From Verrucomicrobiia bacterium (lineage in GTDB: Bacteria; Verrucomicrobiota; Verrucomicrobiia; Verrucomicrobiales; DEV007), in contig JAUIAH010000011.1 in NCBI GenBank assembly GCA_030425385.1, forward strand, positions 124,001-188,000: DNA of 64,000 nucleotides, in the 5' to 3' direction. Under the pieces are notes generated by a model that saw only the letters and a list, made by a program, of their open reading frames with translations, ran no database searches and had not been told where the DNA came from. The position numbers were made by a program, and so were the translations under genes. This document shows, in pieces, positions 55,674-64,000 of this stretch. The stretch's first letter is position 1, and every line of letters begins with the position of its first letter.

Positions 55674-56027
55674 TTACACGCGATCCGCAGCTTTCACGGA
55701 CATCGCCTGCTTGCCTACCCGTCCACGCAGGTAGTTCAAACGCGCGCGACGCACCTTGCCACGATTCGTCACATCGATCTTCGCAATACGAGGCGTGTGA
55801 ACTGGAAACACCCGCTCGACACCCTCCCCGTAGGAAATCTTGCGTACGGTGAAGGACTCGTTCAGGCCCTGACCTTTCTTCCCGATCACGATGCCAGCAA
55901 AGATCTGGATACGCTCTTTGCCGCCCTCGACCACGCGCGTGTGCACCTTCACGGTATCCCCAACGTTGAAGTCGGTGACGTTCTCCTTGAGTTGCTCGGA
56001 TTCGATCTTCTGGATGATGCTGCTCAT
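55674..56027 (-). CDS. rplS: 50S ribosomal protein L19
   Basis: 117 residues: [54 protein letters not shown] and the basic end [17 protein letters not shown] (in part) are all diagnostic. L19 sits at the 30S-50S interface. No Shine-Dalgarno is visible before ATG 56027. Confidence 0.98.
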   Translation of the reverse strand: MSSIIQKIESEQLKENVTDFNVGDTVKVHTRVVEGGKERIQIFAGIVIGKKGQGLNESFTVRKISYGEGVERVFPVHTPRIAKIDVTNRGKVRRARLNYLRGRVGKQAMSVKAADRV

Positions 56028-56215
56028 GGTCTAAAAAAGGTGGGCGTTCGAGAGTAGAAGGGGGCGGGAGCACTACCCGCTCCACTCTAAAAAGCAAAGA
56101 ATTTCTGTCGATTCCGTCTCAGAAATCAAATTGTTCAGACACGCGAAAAACCATTTGCACCCATTCCACCCCTCCCCTAGTCTGCGCCCGCCTCAAGGGC
56201 AGCTGAAACGCTACT

Positions 56216-56292
<77 letters not shown>

Positions 56293-56849
56293 CTAAAACC
56301 CCTCGTTTTAAAGCGTCTTGTCCTTAGTTTGCCCAATAATTGCCCTTCCCAATCTTGGGTGTCTCCGTCTGGCTCACCGTGTCCTCCACCACCTATTCAG
56401 GTTTGCCGTTGCACCAACATTGGGAGACGACTGCTCCAAACCAGTGCGAGCTGTCCAGCCTTCCCTGCGAACGCTTGACAGCATTGTTCTCTGACCTGAC
56501 GGATTCACGAATCAGGGGGTTCTCCAGACCGCGTTGGTGTAGTGAAGTTCTCTGGAATCGGAAATGGAGGACGTGGCCCCAACCAGGCGCAAGAATGGCG
56601 GCCGGAGTCGTTCAACATCACGCCGTGATTAGACTCTGACGCCGCCTTCTTAAATGGCTAAGGTCCCTGCACCTGTATCGGCGGTAGACAGGCTAGAAAA
56701 CCGTCAATCCATCCATCAATCCGATGAGCCTGATTCCAACTGTCTCGGACCACGCCAATCAGGCAGGGAAGCGCCATGAGAGTTCGTTCGTAATGTAGTT
56801 CATCCGCTCCGCCCCGCCATCCAAACTTGAGGTGGTCCCATCGCTTAGG
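56293..56849. other. 557-bp gene-free stretch after tRNA-Asp
   Basis: No convincing coding region. The 99-residue plus-strand ORF at 56340-56639 has Cys/Trp/Pro-rich, non-coding-like composition. A weak hairpin AAAAC-CCCTC-GTTTT (56295-56309) just after the tRNA could end its transcript. I see no integrase, terminal inverted repeat or second copy of the tRNA 3' end. Confidence 0.6.
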
Positions 56850-59291
56850 TCACCTCGGTTCTACCCGCACACGGAAGTACTGAGCGCCACTTTGAGCACC
56901 TGTTGGGACGATGATCCGCACGCGCTCCACGGACGGCCAGGTGCGCGTGACCATGTCTTGATAGGTGGACAGTAGTCTCCACGTCCGAAGGTCATCACTC
57001 GCCTCCACTACATGACCAACACCCGCCAGATAACGGCGCTTGTTGAAGAAGAACAGCACCGCTCCATCCGTCGCTTTCACCTGCGTGATCACAGTTTGCG
57101 TGTTCGCCACACTCGGGGAGAAGCCAAAGTAGAACTCCTCCAGGTTGTTGAGCGCATCATTGTCAGGATTCTCCTCAGGCGCACGGTCCGCTTCCGACGC
57201 GTTGGGATCGAATGCCCTCGGGTCCGCTTTGAACACCGCATACGTTCCCCAGTTCACATTCACCTTCACGCCCCCCTGGTTCCCCTTGTAGCCATCGATC
57301 GCAATCTGATACGCTTGCCCCGCCACCGCATCGAAGTAGACTCGACTTTGACGAATGTCAGGTGCCGCATCATCGTTCTCCGCCACCAGCGTCAGATTCG
57401 CCAGATCCGTGCCCGTGTAAACCGCCAGTACCGTGTCCGGCATCTCGCTCCCTAACGTATCCACTGTCGTCGGCCCGGGGTTTGTCGCCGTCCAGGTGTA
57501 CCAGACCGTGCTCACCCCGGCCTGCCCTGCATGCTCTGGCTCATCCGTTTCCGCAGTCGCTCCCCGGTTCGTTCCCTTTTCCGCAACCTTGAAGCCAGAT
57601 CCTAGATCCTTGCGGTCCGCAAAGTCGTTATTCGGCGTTCCCGCTGCACCCATGCTCACCGATAACGTGATCTCGCCTTGCTCACCAGCTACCGCATCCA
57701 CCGCGATGAGATACACCGTGTCTTTCACCGCCGTGAAGCTCAGCTGGCTCGCCGTCGCCCCTCCCGGCGCATCGTCATTCACCGCCACTTCCGTCAGCCC
57801 ATCCAGCACCGTCCCGGTGTAGACGCCTAACAAGGTATCAATCTTCGAGCCGAAGGTGTCCACCCTCACCTCCCCATCCGCAGGCGCCGTCCACGTCCAC
57901 CACACTGAGACGGCAGGCTCGCGCCCCGCACGATCCGGTTCATTCGGTTCACTCGTCGCATGCTCGTTGTCCGCCACTTTCGTGATCGCCGTGCCATTGC
58001 CCAAATCTTGCCGATCGGCAAATTCATCGTTCGGTGGGGGCACATCAAATCCTGTCAAATTCACCACCACTTCGTCTGTCTCACCGTTCTTTCCGTCCAC
58101 CGCGAGATAATAGGTCGTCCCTGCCTTCGCTTCGAAGCGGACTTTCCCATAGTCATTCTGCGAGTCTAGATCGTCGTTCTCGGCCACCAGCGTCAACTGA
58201 TCCACCGCGCTTCCCGTGTAAACCGCCAGCACCGTGTCCACGAGGCTTCCCTTCGTCGTGATCACGACGCCCGTTTCTTCCGGCGGCGTCCATTTCCACC
58301 ACACCGACGCCTGGGCCGTTTCACCCGCGTGCGCAGGCTCCCCCGTCTCTGCCGTCGCCGCGAAGGACTCGGTAAAGTCTTGCGCGGGCAAACCAGAAAT
58401 CGTCCTCGCATCGATAAAGGCATCGTTCGTCGGCGGTGGCGCAGGCGCAAATGAGAGGGTGAAGTCCCCCATCCCTTCGTCAAAGCCGTCCACCACGATC
58501 GAATACGTCGTGAACGCCGTGGCATTGAAGGTCACTTTGCTAAAACGTGAGTCCACACTCACATCATCATTGCCTCGAATGGATTGAAAGAACTGCGGAT
58601 CGTCCCCTTCAAAGATCTCAATCACCGTATCGAAGTCCGCCACCGTAGAGAAAGCCACGGGCCCATCCGCCGCTGGCGTCCAGGTGTACCAGACCGTCGC
58701 TGTGGGAAACTGATCCGCGATCGTTAGGGGATCTTGACCCGGCGTGGCGATGGCCCCAAAGGTCGTCCCGGACACCTGCCCCGTGTCCGAGTCTCCCAAG
58801 TTCTCTGCCGCACTGAAGAAATCATCATTCGGAATGGCCACCTCTTCCAGCTTAAGCTTCACCGCGCCAGCCGCTCCCAGATACCCATCCACCACCATGT
58901 GGTACACCGTATCTTTCTTGGCTTCTAACAGAACCCGACTCTGATCCACCCCAATCCCGGCATGCTCGTTCGCCACTACCTCAGTCAATTGATCCACCGC
59001 CGTACCCGTGTTGACTCCTAACACCGTGTCGATCGCGCTCCCAAAGGTATCGACCCGGAAAGATCCATCCTTCGGTGCCGTCCATTTCCACCAAAGGGAA
59101 TGCGTCGGCTCCTGATTCGCATGGTAAGGCTCCAACGACTCTGCCGTGGCATTCATCGTGTCCGCATCCTTGATGATTGATGTTGCCGACCCCAGATCCT
59201 CCGCGTCAGCGAAGTCATCATTGGCTGACGCCAACGATAACAGTGTGGGGAGGGTGAATAGGGAGAGGAGTGTGACTTGGAAAACTCTCAT
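56850..59291 (-). CDS. Secreted protein with five PPC-like repeats
   Basis: Start set at ATG 59291 (MRVFQVTLLSLFTLPTLLSL-ASA), giving 813 residues and a signal peptide; an in-frame ATG farther upstream (59345) overlaps the upstream gene. Five repeats of about 125 residues each begin with NDDFADAEDLG, NDDFFSAAENLG, NDAFIDARTISG, NDEFADRQDLG and NNDFADRKDLG and contain WWKWTAP or WYTWTP and DTVLGVYTG motifs, the pattern of bacterial pre-peptidase C-terminal-type beta sandwiches. The C-terminus has PDNDALNNLEEFYFG, a block shared with other secreted proteins here. Probably surface or secreted, binding carbohydrate or protein; no catalytic site. Confidence 0.87.
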   Translation of the reverse strand: MRVFQVTLLSLFTLPTLLSLASANDDFADAEDLGSATSIIKDADTMNATAESLEPYHANQEPTHSLWWKWTAPKDGSFRVDTFGSAIDTVLGVNTGTAVDQLTEVVANEHAGIGVDQSRVLLEAKKDTVYHMVVDGYLGAAGAVKLKLEEVAIPNDDFFSAAENLGDSDTGQVSGTTFGAIATPGQDPLTIADQFPTATVWYTWTPAADGPVAFSTVADFDTVIEIFEGDDPQFFQSIRGNDDVSVDSRFSKVTFNATAFTTYSIVVDGFDEGMGDFTLSFAPAPPPTNDAFIDARTISGLPAQDFTESFAATAETGEPAHAGETAQASVWWKWTPPEETGVVITTKGSLVDTVLAVYTGSAVDQLTLVAENDDLDSQNDYGKVRFEAKAGTTYYLAVDGKNGETDEVVVNLTGFDVPPPNDEFADRQDLGNGTAITKVADNEHATSEPNEPDRAGREPAVSVWWTWTAPADGEVRVDTFGSKIDTLLGVYTGTVLDGLTEVAVNDDAPGGATASQLSFTAVKDTVYLIAVDAVAGEQGEITLSVSMGAAGTPNNDFADRKDLGSGFKVAEKGTNRGATAETDEPEHAGQAGVSTVWYTWTATNPGPTTVDTLGSEMPDTVLAVYTGTDLANLTLVAENDDAAPDIRQSRVYFDAVAGQAYQIAIDGYKGNQGGVKVNVNWGTYAVFKADPRAFDPNASEADRAPEENPDNDALNNLEEFYFGFSPSVANTQTVITQVKATDGAVLFFFNKRRYLAGVGHVVEASDDLRTWRLLSTYQDMVTRTWPSVERVRIIVPTGAQSGAQYFRVRVEPR

Positions 59292-59296
59292 TCCAT

Positions 59297-59338
59297 TCAC
59301 ACTCATCACACAGCGCGCAGCGCTCACACTCATCACAC
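59297..59338. repeat. Two 15-bp direct repeats
   Basis: TCACACTCATCACAC occurs at 59297-59311 and 59324-59338, separated by 12 bp (AGCGCGCAGCGC). They lie in the 5' region of the PPC-repeat gene and overlap the end of the preceding gene; their presence explains the extra in-frame ATGs there. Probably a local duplication. Confidence 0.6.
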
Positions 59339-60375
59339 TACTCATGCGAAACTCCGTTTCGGATGAGTCTCACCCGCATGAGACGCGATGGCGTCTGCGC
59401 GATCGGCGTGTTCAGCTTCCAAACCGTTGTCCCCTCTTCCACCGACAGCTCTTCCACCGCCCCAGGAGCCGGGCGCCACACACCGCCGCCGCGATGCCAT
59501 TCTAGCAAATACATCACATCCGTCGCCGCCAGCGCTCGCTTGAAGGTCAACGCTGGATGCCCATCAATGACCTTCGGTTGCGGCAGATTCCCCAAGGCTT
59601 GCACGCCATCCGACGACACGGTCATCGGTCCCATATCAAACGCATAACGCGCTAACGCACTCACCCCGAGTCCACCGGGATCACTCACCGCAAAGGCTTC
59701 CAGAGGCACCGCCTTCGTCTCGGGGAAATGCGCCTCCCGCCACTTAGCAAACGAGTCTAACGTCCCGTCGTCCTCCGAGAGTTCCTTCGGTGTCGTTCCG
59801 GCCAGAAACTCTGCCAAGTTATTCACCCCATCCCCATCACTGTCCAGCGAGGCGTCATCGCCCTGTTTATCAAGCCCATACGCATCCTCCCACCAGTCCG
59901 GCATGCCATCACCATCACTGTCCACAATCTCCGTCATCACGTGCAGGTCTAACCGATACGTCGACAGCCGATCCTTCTGTCGCATCGAAAGCGTCTTCTC
60001 CCCCACACCCGTGGCCAGTTCCTCATCAAACTGGGGTTGGCCCACCGTCACCGTCGACTCCGAAATCCCCAACGGCACGACGTCCTCACCCGTTTCCACC
60101 CCGAGAGAACGCGCCTCATGCGGAATGCGTAACTGGTAGGAATACTTCCCCTCCGCCAACGGCTCTAGTTGAGCCTTCAACGTCAATGGCTTCCCGTCCG
60201 CCCGTTTGATCTCAAACTCCAGCTCACCGGAAGTCAGCAAATGCTCATGCGGTCCCGATCCTGTCATCACCTTGCCGTACAGAATCGTCTCCGGCTCAGG
60301 CAAGGAGGCTCCCAAGCAAACGCTTCCCAAGGCAAACCATCCGGCCATCATGTTTATCGTCTTCATGCTCATCAT
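59338..60375 (-). CDS. Secreted protein with thrombospondin-type-3-like calcium repeats
   Basis: 345 residues: signal peptide (INMMAGWFALGSVCLGAS), a beta-rich N-terminal domain, two DSDGDGMPDWWEDAYG / DSDGDGVNNLAEFLAG calcium-type motifs (about 150-195), and a C-terminal FKRALAATDVMYLLEWHRGG, LMRVRLI block common in verrucomicrobial secreted proteins. The start may be ATG 60375 or the internal ATG 60366. It lies directly upstream of the PPC-repeat gene and downstream of a larger secreted-protein gene, so the three form a likely operon. Confidence 0.83.
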   Translation of the reverse strand: MMSMKTINMMAGWFALGSVCLGASLPEPETILYGKVMTGSGPHEHLLTSGELEFEIKRADGKPLTLKAQLEPLAEGKYSYQLRIPHEARSLGVETGEDVVPLGISESTVTVGQPQFDEELATGVGEKTLSMRQKDRLSTYRLDLHVMTEIVDSDGDGMPDWWEDAYGLDKQGDDASLDSDGDGVNNLAEFLAGTTPKELSEDDGTLDSFAKWREAHFPETKAVPLEAFAVSDPGGLGVSALARYAFDMGPMTVSSDGVQALGNLPQPKVIDGHPALTFKRALAATDVMYLLEWHRGGGVWRPAPGAVEELSVEEGTTVWKLNTPIAQTPSRLMRVRLIRNGVSHE

Positions 60376-60400
60376 TCGTGTCTATTCGTGTGCATTCGTG
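60374..60400. repeat. ATTCGTG repeats at 10-bp period
   Basis: ATTCGTG occurs at 60374, 60384 and 60394, exactly one helical turn apart, filling the 27-nt gap between two minus-strand genes and reaching into the start region of the downstream one. On the minus strand it reads CACGAAT units. No hairpin and no Shine-Dalgarno are present. Confidence 0.75.
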
Positions 60401-60402
60401 GT

Positions 60403-63400
60403 CTAATTCCCTGAGAAGCCAAACGTCTTAAAGACTAGATAAATGTCCTTCACGCTCGCCTGGAAATCGGTTAGCCCCTTACTCGCATCCGCGTTAAACG
60501 TCTGCCCGGGAATGATCAATAACCACCGCGTGTTCCAAACGGACCGACCTACCAACCGCGATTGGAAATTGATCTCATCATCCGTCGGCGCACTCGGACT
60601 GGTCGTGGGATAGGCCCGGAAACTCGAGAACTTCCGTATATCGCCCATGCCCCCGTCCAGCGTGTCCTTCGCCGCAAACCAGTTCTCCACGCCGAGCGGA
60701 GAACGCCCTAACACATGCGGCACGGGCACTTTCTGATCCACCACATTCCACGCCCGCACTTGCAGATCGCGACTCGTCGGGATCGTCATCAGATCCATCC
60801 CAGCGGGCACGAGGTAGACCCGCGGTGCCGTGGAGAGCTTCGAGGTGTCGTAGTTCTCAAACCACACGCCTGTGGCGTTCACTCTGGTGGCGTAAAGCGT
60901 CGGATCAAAGGCGTGGTCTTTCGGTCCTAACGGCTTGCCAAAGACATTTTTCCCTGCGCGCACTTCGGTGCTAAACGGAATCATCAATCCTGGCTGGGCC
61001 GTTCCCGGCGCGGCAAACGGCCGGCAGAAACGCCGGAACTCCGGTTCCTGCCACAGATCCGCCTTCTGATACTTGGCAATCTCCGCCGCCCAGGCCGCGT
61101 CATCCGCGGTGCCCTTCTTGATCCGGAAAAGTTCTTCCCGCAGCGAGATCTTACTATCCTCGGACTGCGCATTGTTGATCCCCAACTGGCCCCACAAGAC
61201 CTTGAAATTGTCTCGCATCTTCGCTAGGGCATCGGCCAAACCGCCACTGCCCGCCACCGGCCCGCCATCGCCCATTTCGCCTAACACACGTGCTGAAACA
61301 ATGTCCTCTAATAAGCTTGTCGCCGAACCGGCATCCGCCGTGTCCAGGTTCGTCTCATAATCATACGCTTTCGCCGCCATATAAGCATAACGCGCCGCCA
61401 GATCGAAGGCCGAGCGATACTTGGAAAGCGCATCATTGCGGAAGACCCGGAAGGCCATATCCTGATAACGGATATCCTGCACGGTGCCGGCTGCGATCTT
61501 GTTGAACATCGCCCGCTCGTCTAACAAGGCTTGGCCTTCGACTAACTTCGCGCGATAAGCATCGGAGATCTGGCGCAACGCTTCCAGTGCCTCAAAGACC
61601 TGCAGGCGGAACACCGGCTCGTCGCCGAGCATGTTCTCTAAATCCGTTAGCCCCGCCTGAATATCGAGTTTAAAACCCTCTTTCTCAATCAAAAGTGCTG
61701 TCTTCGCTTCTTTCGAATCGATTTCGGTCCCAAGGAATTCGGCAGTCGATTCGGCAGCAAACGCCACGCCTTGAGTGATGTAACTAGCAAGCCGCTGAGC
61801 AGCAGCCACCGGTGACTTCGCTGCCTTGAGAAAGTCACCACCATTGGAGAAGCCTGCGATGAGCGTATCTGGAATACCATCGAGAATCGTGTCCGAGAAA
61901 TCATTCGCAATCTCGACCGCGAGGTTGAGCCCATTCGCTGTCACGGTCAGCCCAGCAATGGCTTCATTCAGCTGCTTCGTCTCAACCAATTCATCATTGA
62001 GTAGCGCCACTGTTTGCACTGCCACGCCATGCTCAGCCTGCAAGAGGTCCGTATTACTAACAATCTCTCCAATCAAAGCATTGTACTGACCAATCGCTAC
62101 ATTCACCGCAGCTTCCGCTTGCACCATATCGGAAACCATTGACTGCAACTCTCCTGGAGACTGACGAAGTCCCCAATGACTCGGTTTCTGGAAGGAATAA
62201 CCTGAAGCCGTGATAGGCATATCCAATTCGAGAATCCCATTATCTACCAAGGTCACATTAATATTGGCATTGAGTTTCGCGGCTCGCGTCGCAGCGTCGG
62301 AACCAATGATATCATTGATGAAATACTGCTTAAACGCGTTTGAGAACTCCTTCTTTGCACTTGCTGTGAGTTCGTCCACATTAACCACCGACGGCTGGTT
62401 CGGCGCTTGAAAACTCAGCACTTGCTGCTCAAAGCCGTTCCAGAATTTCTTGAAGGTGTAATTCTCGTCCAGCGGCTTCGGCACCGTTTCATTGTTCACG
62501 TCATTCACATCCACATACATGTGGAAGAACAGATCCGGTCCGTTGTAGCCCGCTGGATACGCCTTGCCGGAGCCAATGTTTCCGGCATGTGGTGTCCCGA
62601 AGATCTCAATCAGGCGATTTCGGAAGTCCATGTCTTGCTCGACGACTTCATTGGAGAACGAATCCGCCGTGTCCTGCTGCTGACGTACTGCCGCCTGGTG
62701 TTCGCTCGCGGCATCGAAGATCGTCATCGCATTCTCCAGCGCCGCTTCCGCACGTTCATAGATCTGTTCGAAATGACTCGCCCCAGGAATGCCAGGCCCA
62801 CCTGCATAAGCGACCGGATCGATGTCAAAGGGCACCATGGTCGAGGCCAGGCCTAACGGATTCAGTCCGTTGTTGGCATCCTGATACGTCTTCTCGATCA
62901 AAGCGTAGCCCGCCGCGATTTGTCCCAAGGCTGCCACCGAGGTCCGATCGACACGCTTCAGAGCCGCCTCACCCGTCTTTGAGGAAACGGGCTCGATGTC
63001 GTCGAAACGACTGTTCGAATTGGCATCGGTGAAGGTCTCGCCTTCATCCCACTTGCCATTGCGATTGGCATCGACAAACACCTCGGCCTCCACACGTGGC
63101 TTCTTATCGCCATCACTGTCCTCAAAGGTCACATGCGCATAACTGTCAGGGATGACCTTGCCCGCGGCATCGCGTTCTGGGGTCCGATCGATCGTTGGAA
63201 TGAGTGAATTCGCCACCGCCCAGTCGAAGACCGCCGCTTGGCCCGCACGCCGTGCCCAACCCTGGACGCCCCAGCCGAGACTCTGATCCTCGTCGGCATA
63301 GCCTTGCCATTGGCCATCGGGATCCGCCGTCCAGCGCTCACGGTAGGTGAGATTGACAATATCCGCCCCCGCCTTCGCCCGCTGCGCCGCGGCTTGGGCA

Positions 63401-64000
63401 AACTTCCGCTCGTCGTAGAAGTCTACAGGAATGACCACGTCTAACAGATTGTAGAATTCACTGCGTGCCTGCCAATTGAAGCGATCATTGCGCAAGAGCG
63501 CGTAATGCTTCTTCAGCGCCGTGGTGTAGTGGCCCCAGGTATCGCCGTGACCCTGTGGGTAGTTCTTCCGCGCGTCATTCTCGTCGATAAAGCCGTCCAG
63601 ATTCTCATCATTCAGATTGTAAGTCTGGGTGTAGGCCACCTCGCCCAGGTCCTTGGTGAAGTTCCAGAAGAGGCGGTTGTAAACGGGTCGCCCAAAGCTA
63701 TCCGGTATCCCACGAAGCAGGGAAAGTTCTTCATCCAAAGGTGACGCCGTTTGATTGTAAAAGGACCAGAGAGAAGACGCGGCATTGCCATAGTCGGCAC
63801 TCTCAGACCCAAAGCCAATCGTCCCGTCTTGGGCATCCGCATACGACTCATTGCCTAACAACATGTAGAGATCTTGCAAACGCGTCGCCGCCAGCATCAC
63901 GGCTTGATTGATTCCCTCGGTCACCGTGACCGCGGTGTTGTTCACCGCCAGGTTCAAGGCTCGCTCTAACAAGGTCTCGTAAAGTTCGATCAGGCCCACA
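60403..64000 (-). CDS. Very large secreted/surface protein (5' end outside window)
   Basis: 1198+ residues, open to the right edge; the GTG at 63999 is not a supported start. Visible blocks: LQDLYMLLGNESYADAQD, RGIPDSFGRPVYNRLFWNF, YPQGHGDTWGHYTTALK, then a calcium-type insert DANRNGKWDEGETFTDANSN (about 315-335), and long coiled-coil or helical stretches. Large PVC-group extracellular proteins with such blocks are known to me only as hypothetical; no function is assigned. It heads the likely three-gene run of secreted proteins. Confidence 0.8.
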   Translation of the reverse strand, partial: VGLIELYETLLERALNLAVNNTAVTVTEGINQAVMLAATRLQDLYMLLGNESYADAQDGTIGFGSESADYGNAASSLWSFYNQTASPLDEELSLLRGIPDSFGRPVYNRLFWNFTKDLGEVAYTQTYNLNDENLDGFIDENDARKNYPQGHGDTWGHYTTALKKHYALLRNDRFNWQARSEFYNLLDVVIPVDFYDERKFAQAAAQRAKAGADIVNLTYRERWTADPDGQWQGYADEDQSLGWGVQGWARRAGQAAVFDWAVANSLIPTIDRTPERDAAGKVIPDSYAHVTFEDSDGDKKPRVEAEVFVDANRNGKWDEGETFTDANSNSRFDDIEPVSSKTGEAALKRVDRTSVAALGQIAAGYALIEKTYQDANNGLNPLGLASTMVPFDIDPVAYAGGPGIPGASHFEQIYERAEAALENAMTIFDAASEHQAAVRQQQDTADSFSNEVVEQDMDFRNRLIEIFGTPHAGNIGSGKAYPAGYNGPDLFFHMYVDVNDVNNETVPKPLDENYTFKKFWNGFEQQVLSFQAPNQPSVVNVDELTASAKKEFSNAFKQYFINDIIGSDAATRAAKLNANINVTLVDNGILELDMPITASGYSFQKPSHWGLRQSPGELQSMVSDMVQAEAAVNVAIGQYNALIGEIVSNTDLLQAEHGVAVQTVALLNDELVETKQLNEAIAGLTVTANGLNLAVEIANDFSDTILDGIPDTLIAGFSNGGDFLKAAKSPVAAAQRLASYITQGVAFAAESTAEFLGTEIDSKEAKTALLIEKEGFKLDIQAGLTDLENMLGDEPVFRLQVFEALEALRQISDAYRAKLVEGQALLDERAMFNKIAAGTVQDIRYQDMAFRVFRNDALSKYRSAFDLAARYAYMAAKAYDYETNLDTADAGSATSLLEDIVSARVLGEMGDGGPVAGSGGLADALAKMRDNFKVLWGQLGINNAQSEDSKISLREELFRIKKGTADDAAWAAEIAKYQKADLWQEPEFRRFCRPFAAPGTAQPGLMIPFSTEVRAGKNVFGKPLGPKDHAFDPTLYATRVNATGVWFENYDTSKLSTAPRVYLVPAGMDLMTIPTSRDLQVRAWNVVDQKVPVPHVLGRSPLGVENWFAAKDTLDGGMGDIRKFSSFRAYPTTSPSAPTDDEINFQSRLVGRSVWNTRWLLIIPGQTFNADASKGLTDFQASVKDIYLVFKTFGFSGN

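Noticed and set aside
56340-56639. 99-residue ORF behind tRNA-Asp
   Set aside because: Trp/Cys/Pro-rich, no recognisable motif and no codon pattern like neighbouring genes.
59297-59338. CRISPR-like repeats
   Set aside because: Only two 15-bp copies with a 12-bp spacer and no cas genes.

Overview
The window (about 57-60% GC, judged by eye) looks like a chromosomal piece of a Verrucomicrobiota bacterium. This is inferred from the gene set: large secreted proteins built from lamin-tail, CotH, PPC-like and thrombospondin-type-3 modules, a sialate O-acetylesterase, a reduced type II secretion/pseudopilus operon with two GspE-type ATPases, and an ECF sigma factor carrying a long membrane-linked C-terminal repeat domain. 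Core genes (rpsN, rplS, rnhB, eno, ndk, tRNA-Asp) show it is chromosomal. There is no phage, CRISPR array or complete insertion sequence.

Layout. 1-3.2 kb: a HEAT-repeat secreted protein (cut by the left edge), a small unknown protein and a lipoprotein. 3.3-9.5 kb: pyruvate carboxylase, a D-threonine-aldolase-like PLP enzyme and a sialate O-acetylesterase. 9.5-13.1 kb: two small minus-strand genes, then a plus-strand run rpsN (zinc-free S14), FmdB-like zinc ribbon, DUF971 protein, LEA-like lipoprotein and pabB. 13.1-27.9 kb: three very large genes: a CotH/lamin-tail secreted protein, a 1151-residue membrane protein of unknown function, and a 2396-residue Rhs/YD-repeat protein with a degenerate esterase domain. 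28.0-33.4 kb: the gspG-gspF-gspE-gspE2 secretion operon, closed by a clear terminator. 33.5-38.8 kb: ftsB-like gene, eno, a secreted protein, ndk and a large orphan P-loop ATPase. 39.0-42.6 kb: a sigma factor with a transmembrane segment and repeat domain, and an overlapping partner with the same kind of repeats. 42.6-45.8 kb: RlmI-like methyltransferase, lysine 2,3-aminomutase and a divergent winged-helix regulator. 45.8-49.7 kb: a rearranged locus where a 697-bp duplicate of an M48 peptidase gene flanks an ATPase-nuclease gene with its own array of palindromic repeats. 49.7-56.3 kb: acetyltransferase, two-component system, SDR39U1 protein, DadA-like oxidoreductase, rnhB, rplS and tRNA-Asp. 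56.3-64 kb: a 557-bp gene-free stretch, then three secreted-protein genes, the last cut by the right edge.

The most interesting items are: (i) the ATPase/PD-(D/E)xK gene bracketed by M48 duplicates and preceded by 15-bp-spaced ACTTGT palindromic repeats; (ii) the sigma factor/partner module that looks like a one-piece transmembrane signalling sigma factor; (iii) the Rhs protein whose N-terminal esterase domain has lost its nucleophile; (iv) short intergenic repeat arrays (TTCGAAACC before rpsN, ATTCGTG at 10-bp period near 60.38 kb); and (v) a window-wide habit of placing the Leu codon TTA inside GTTAG. Few start codons have a recognisable Shine-Dalgarno sequence, so several starts rest on signal peptides or gene overlaps.
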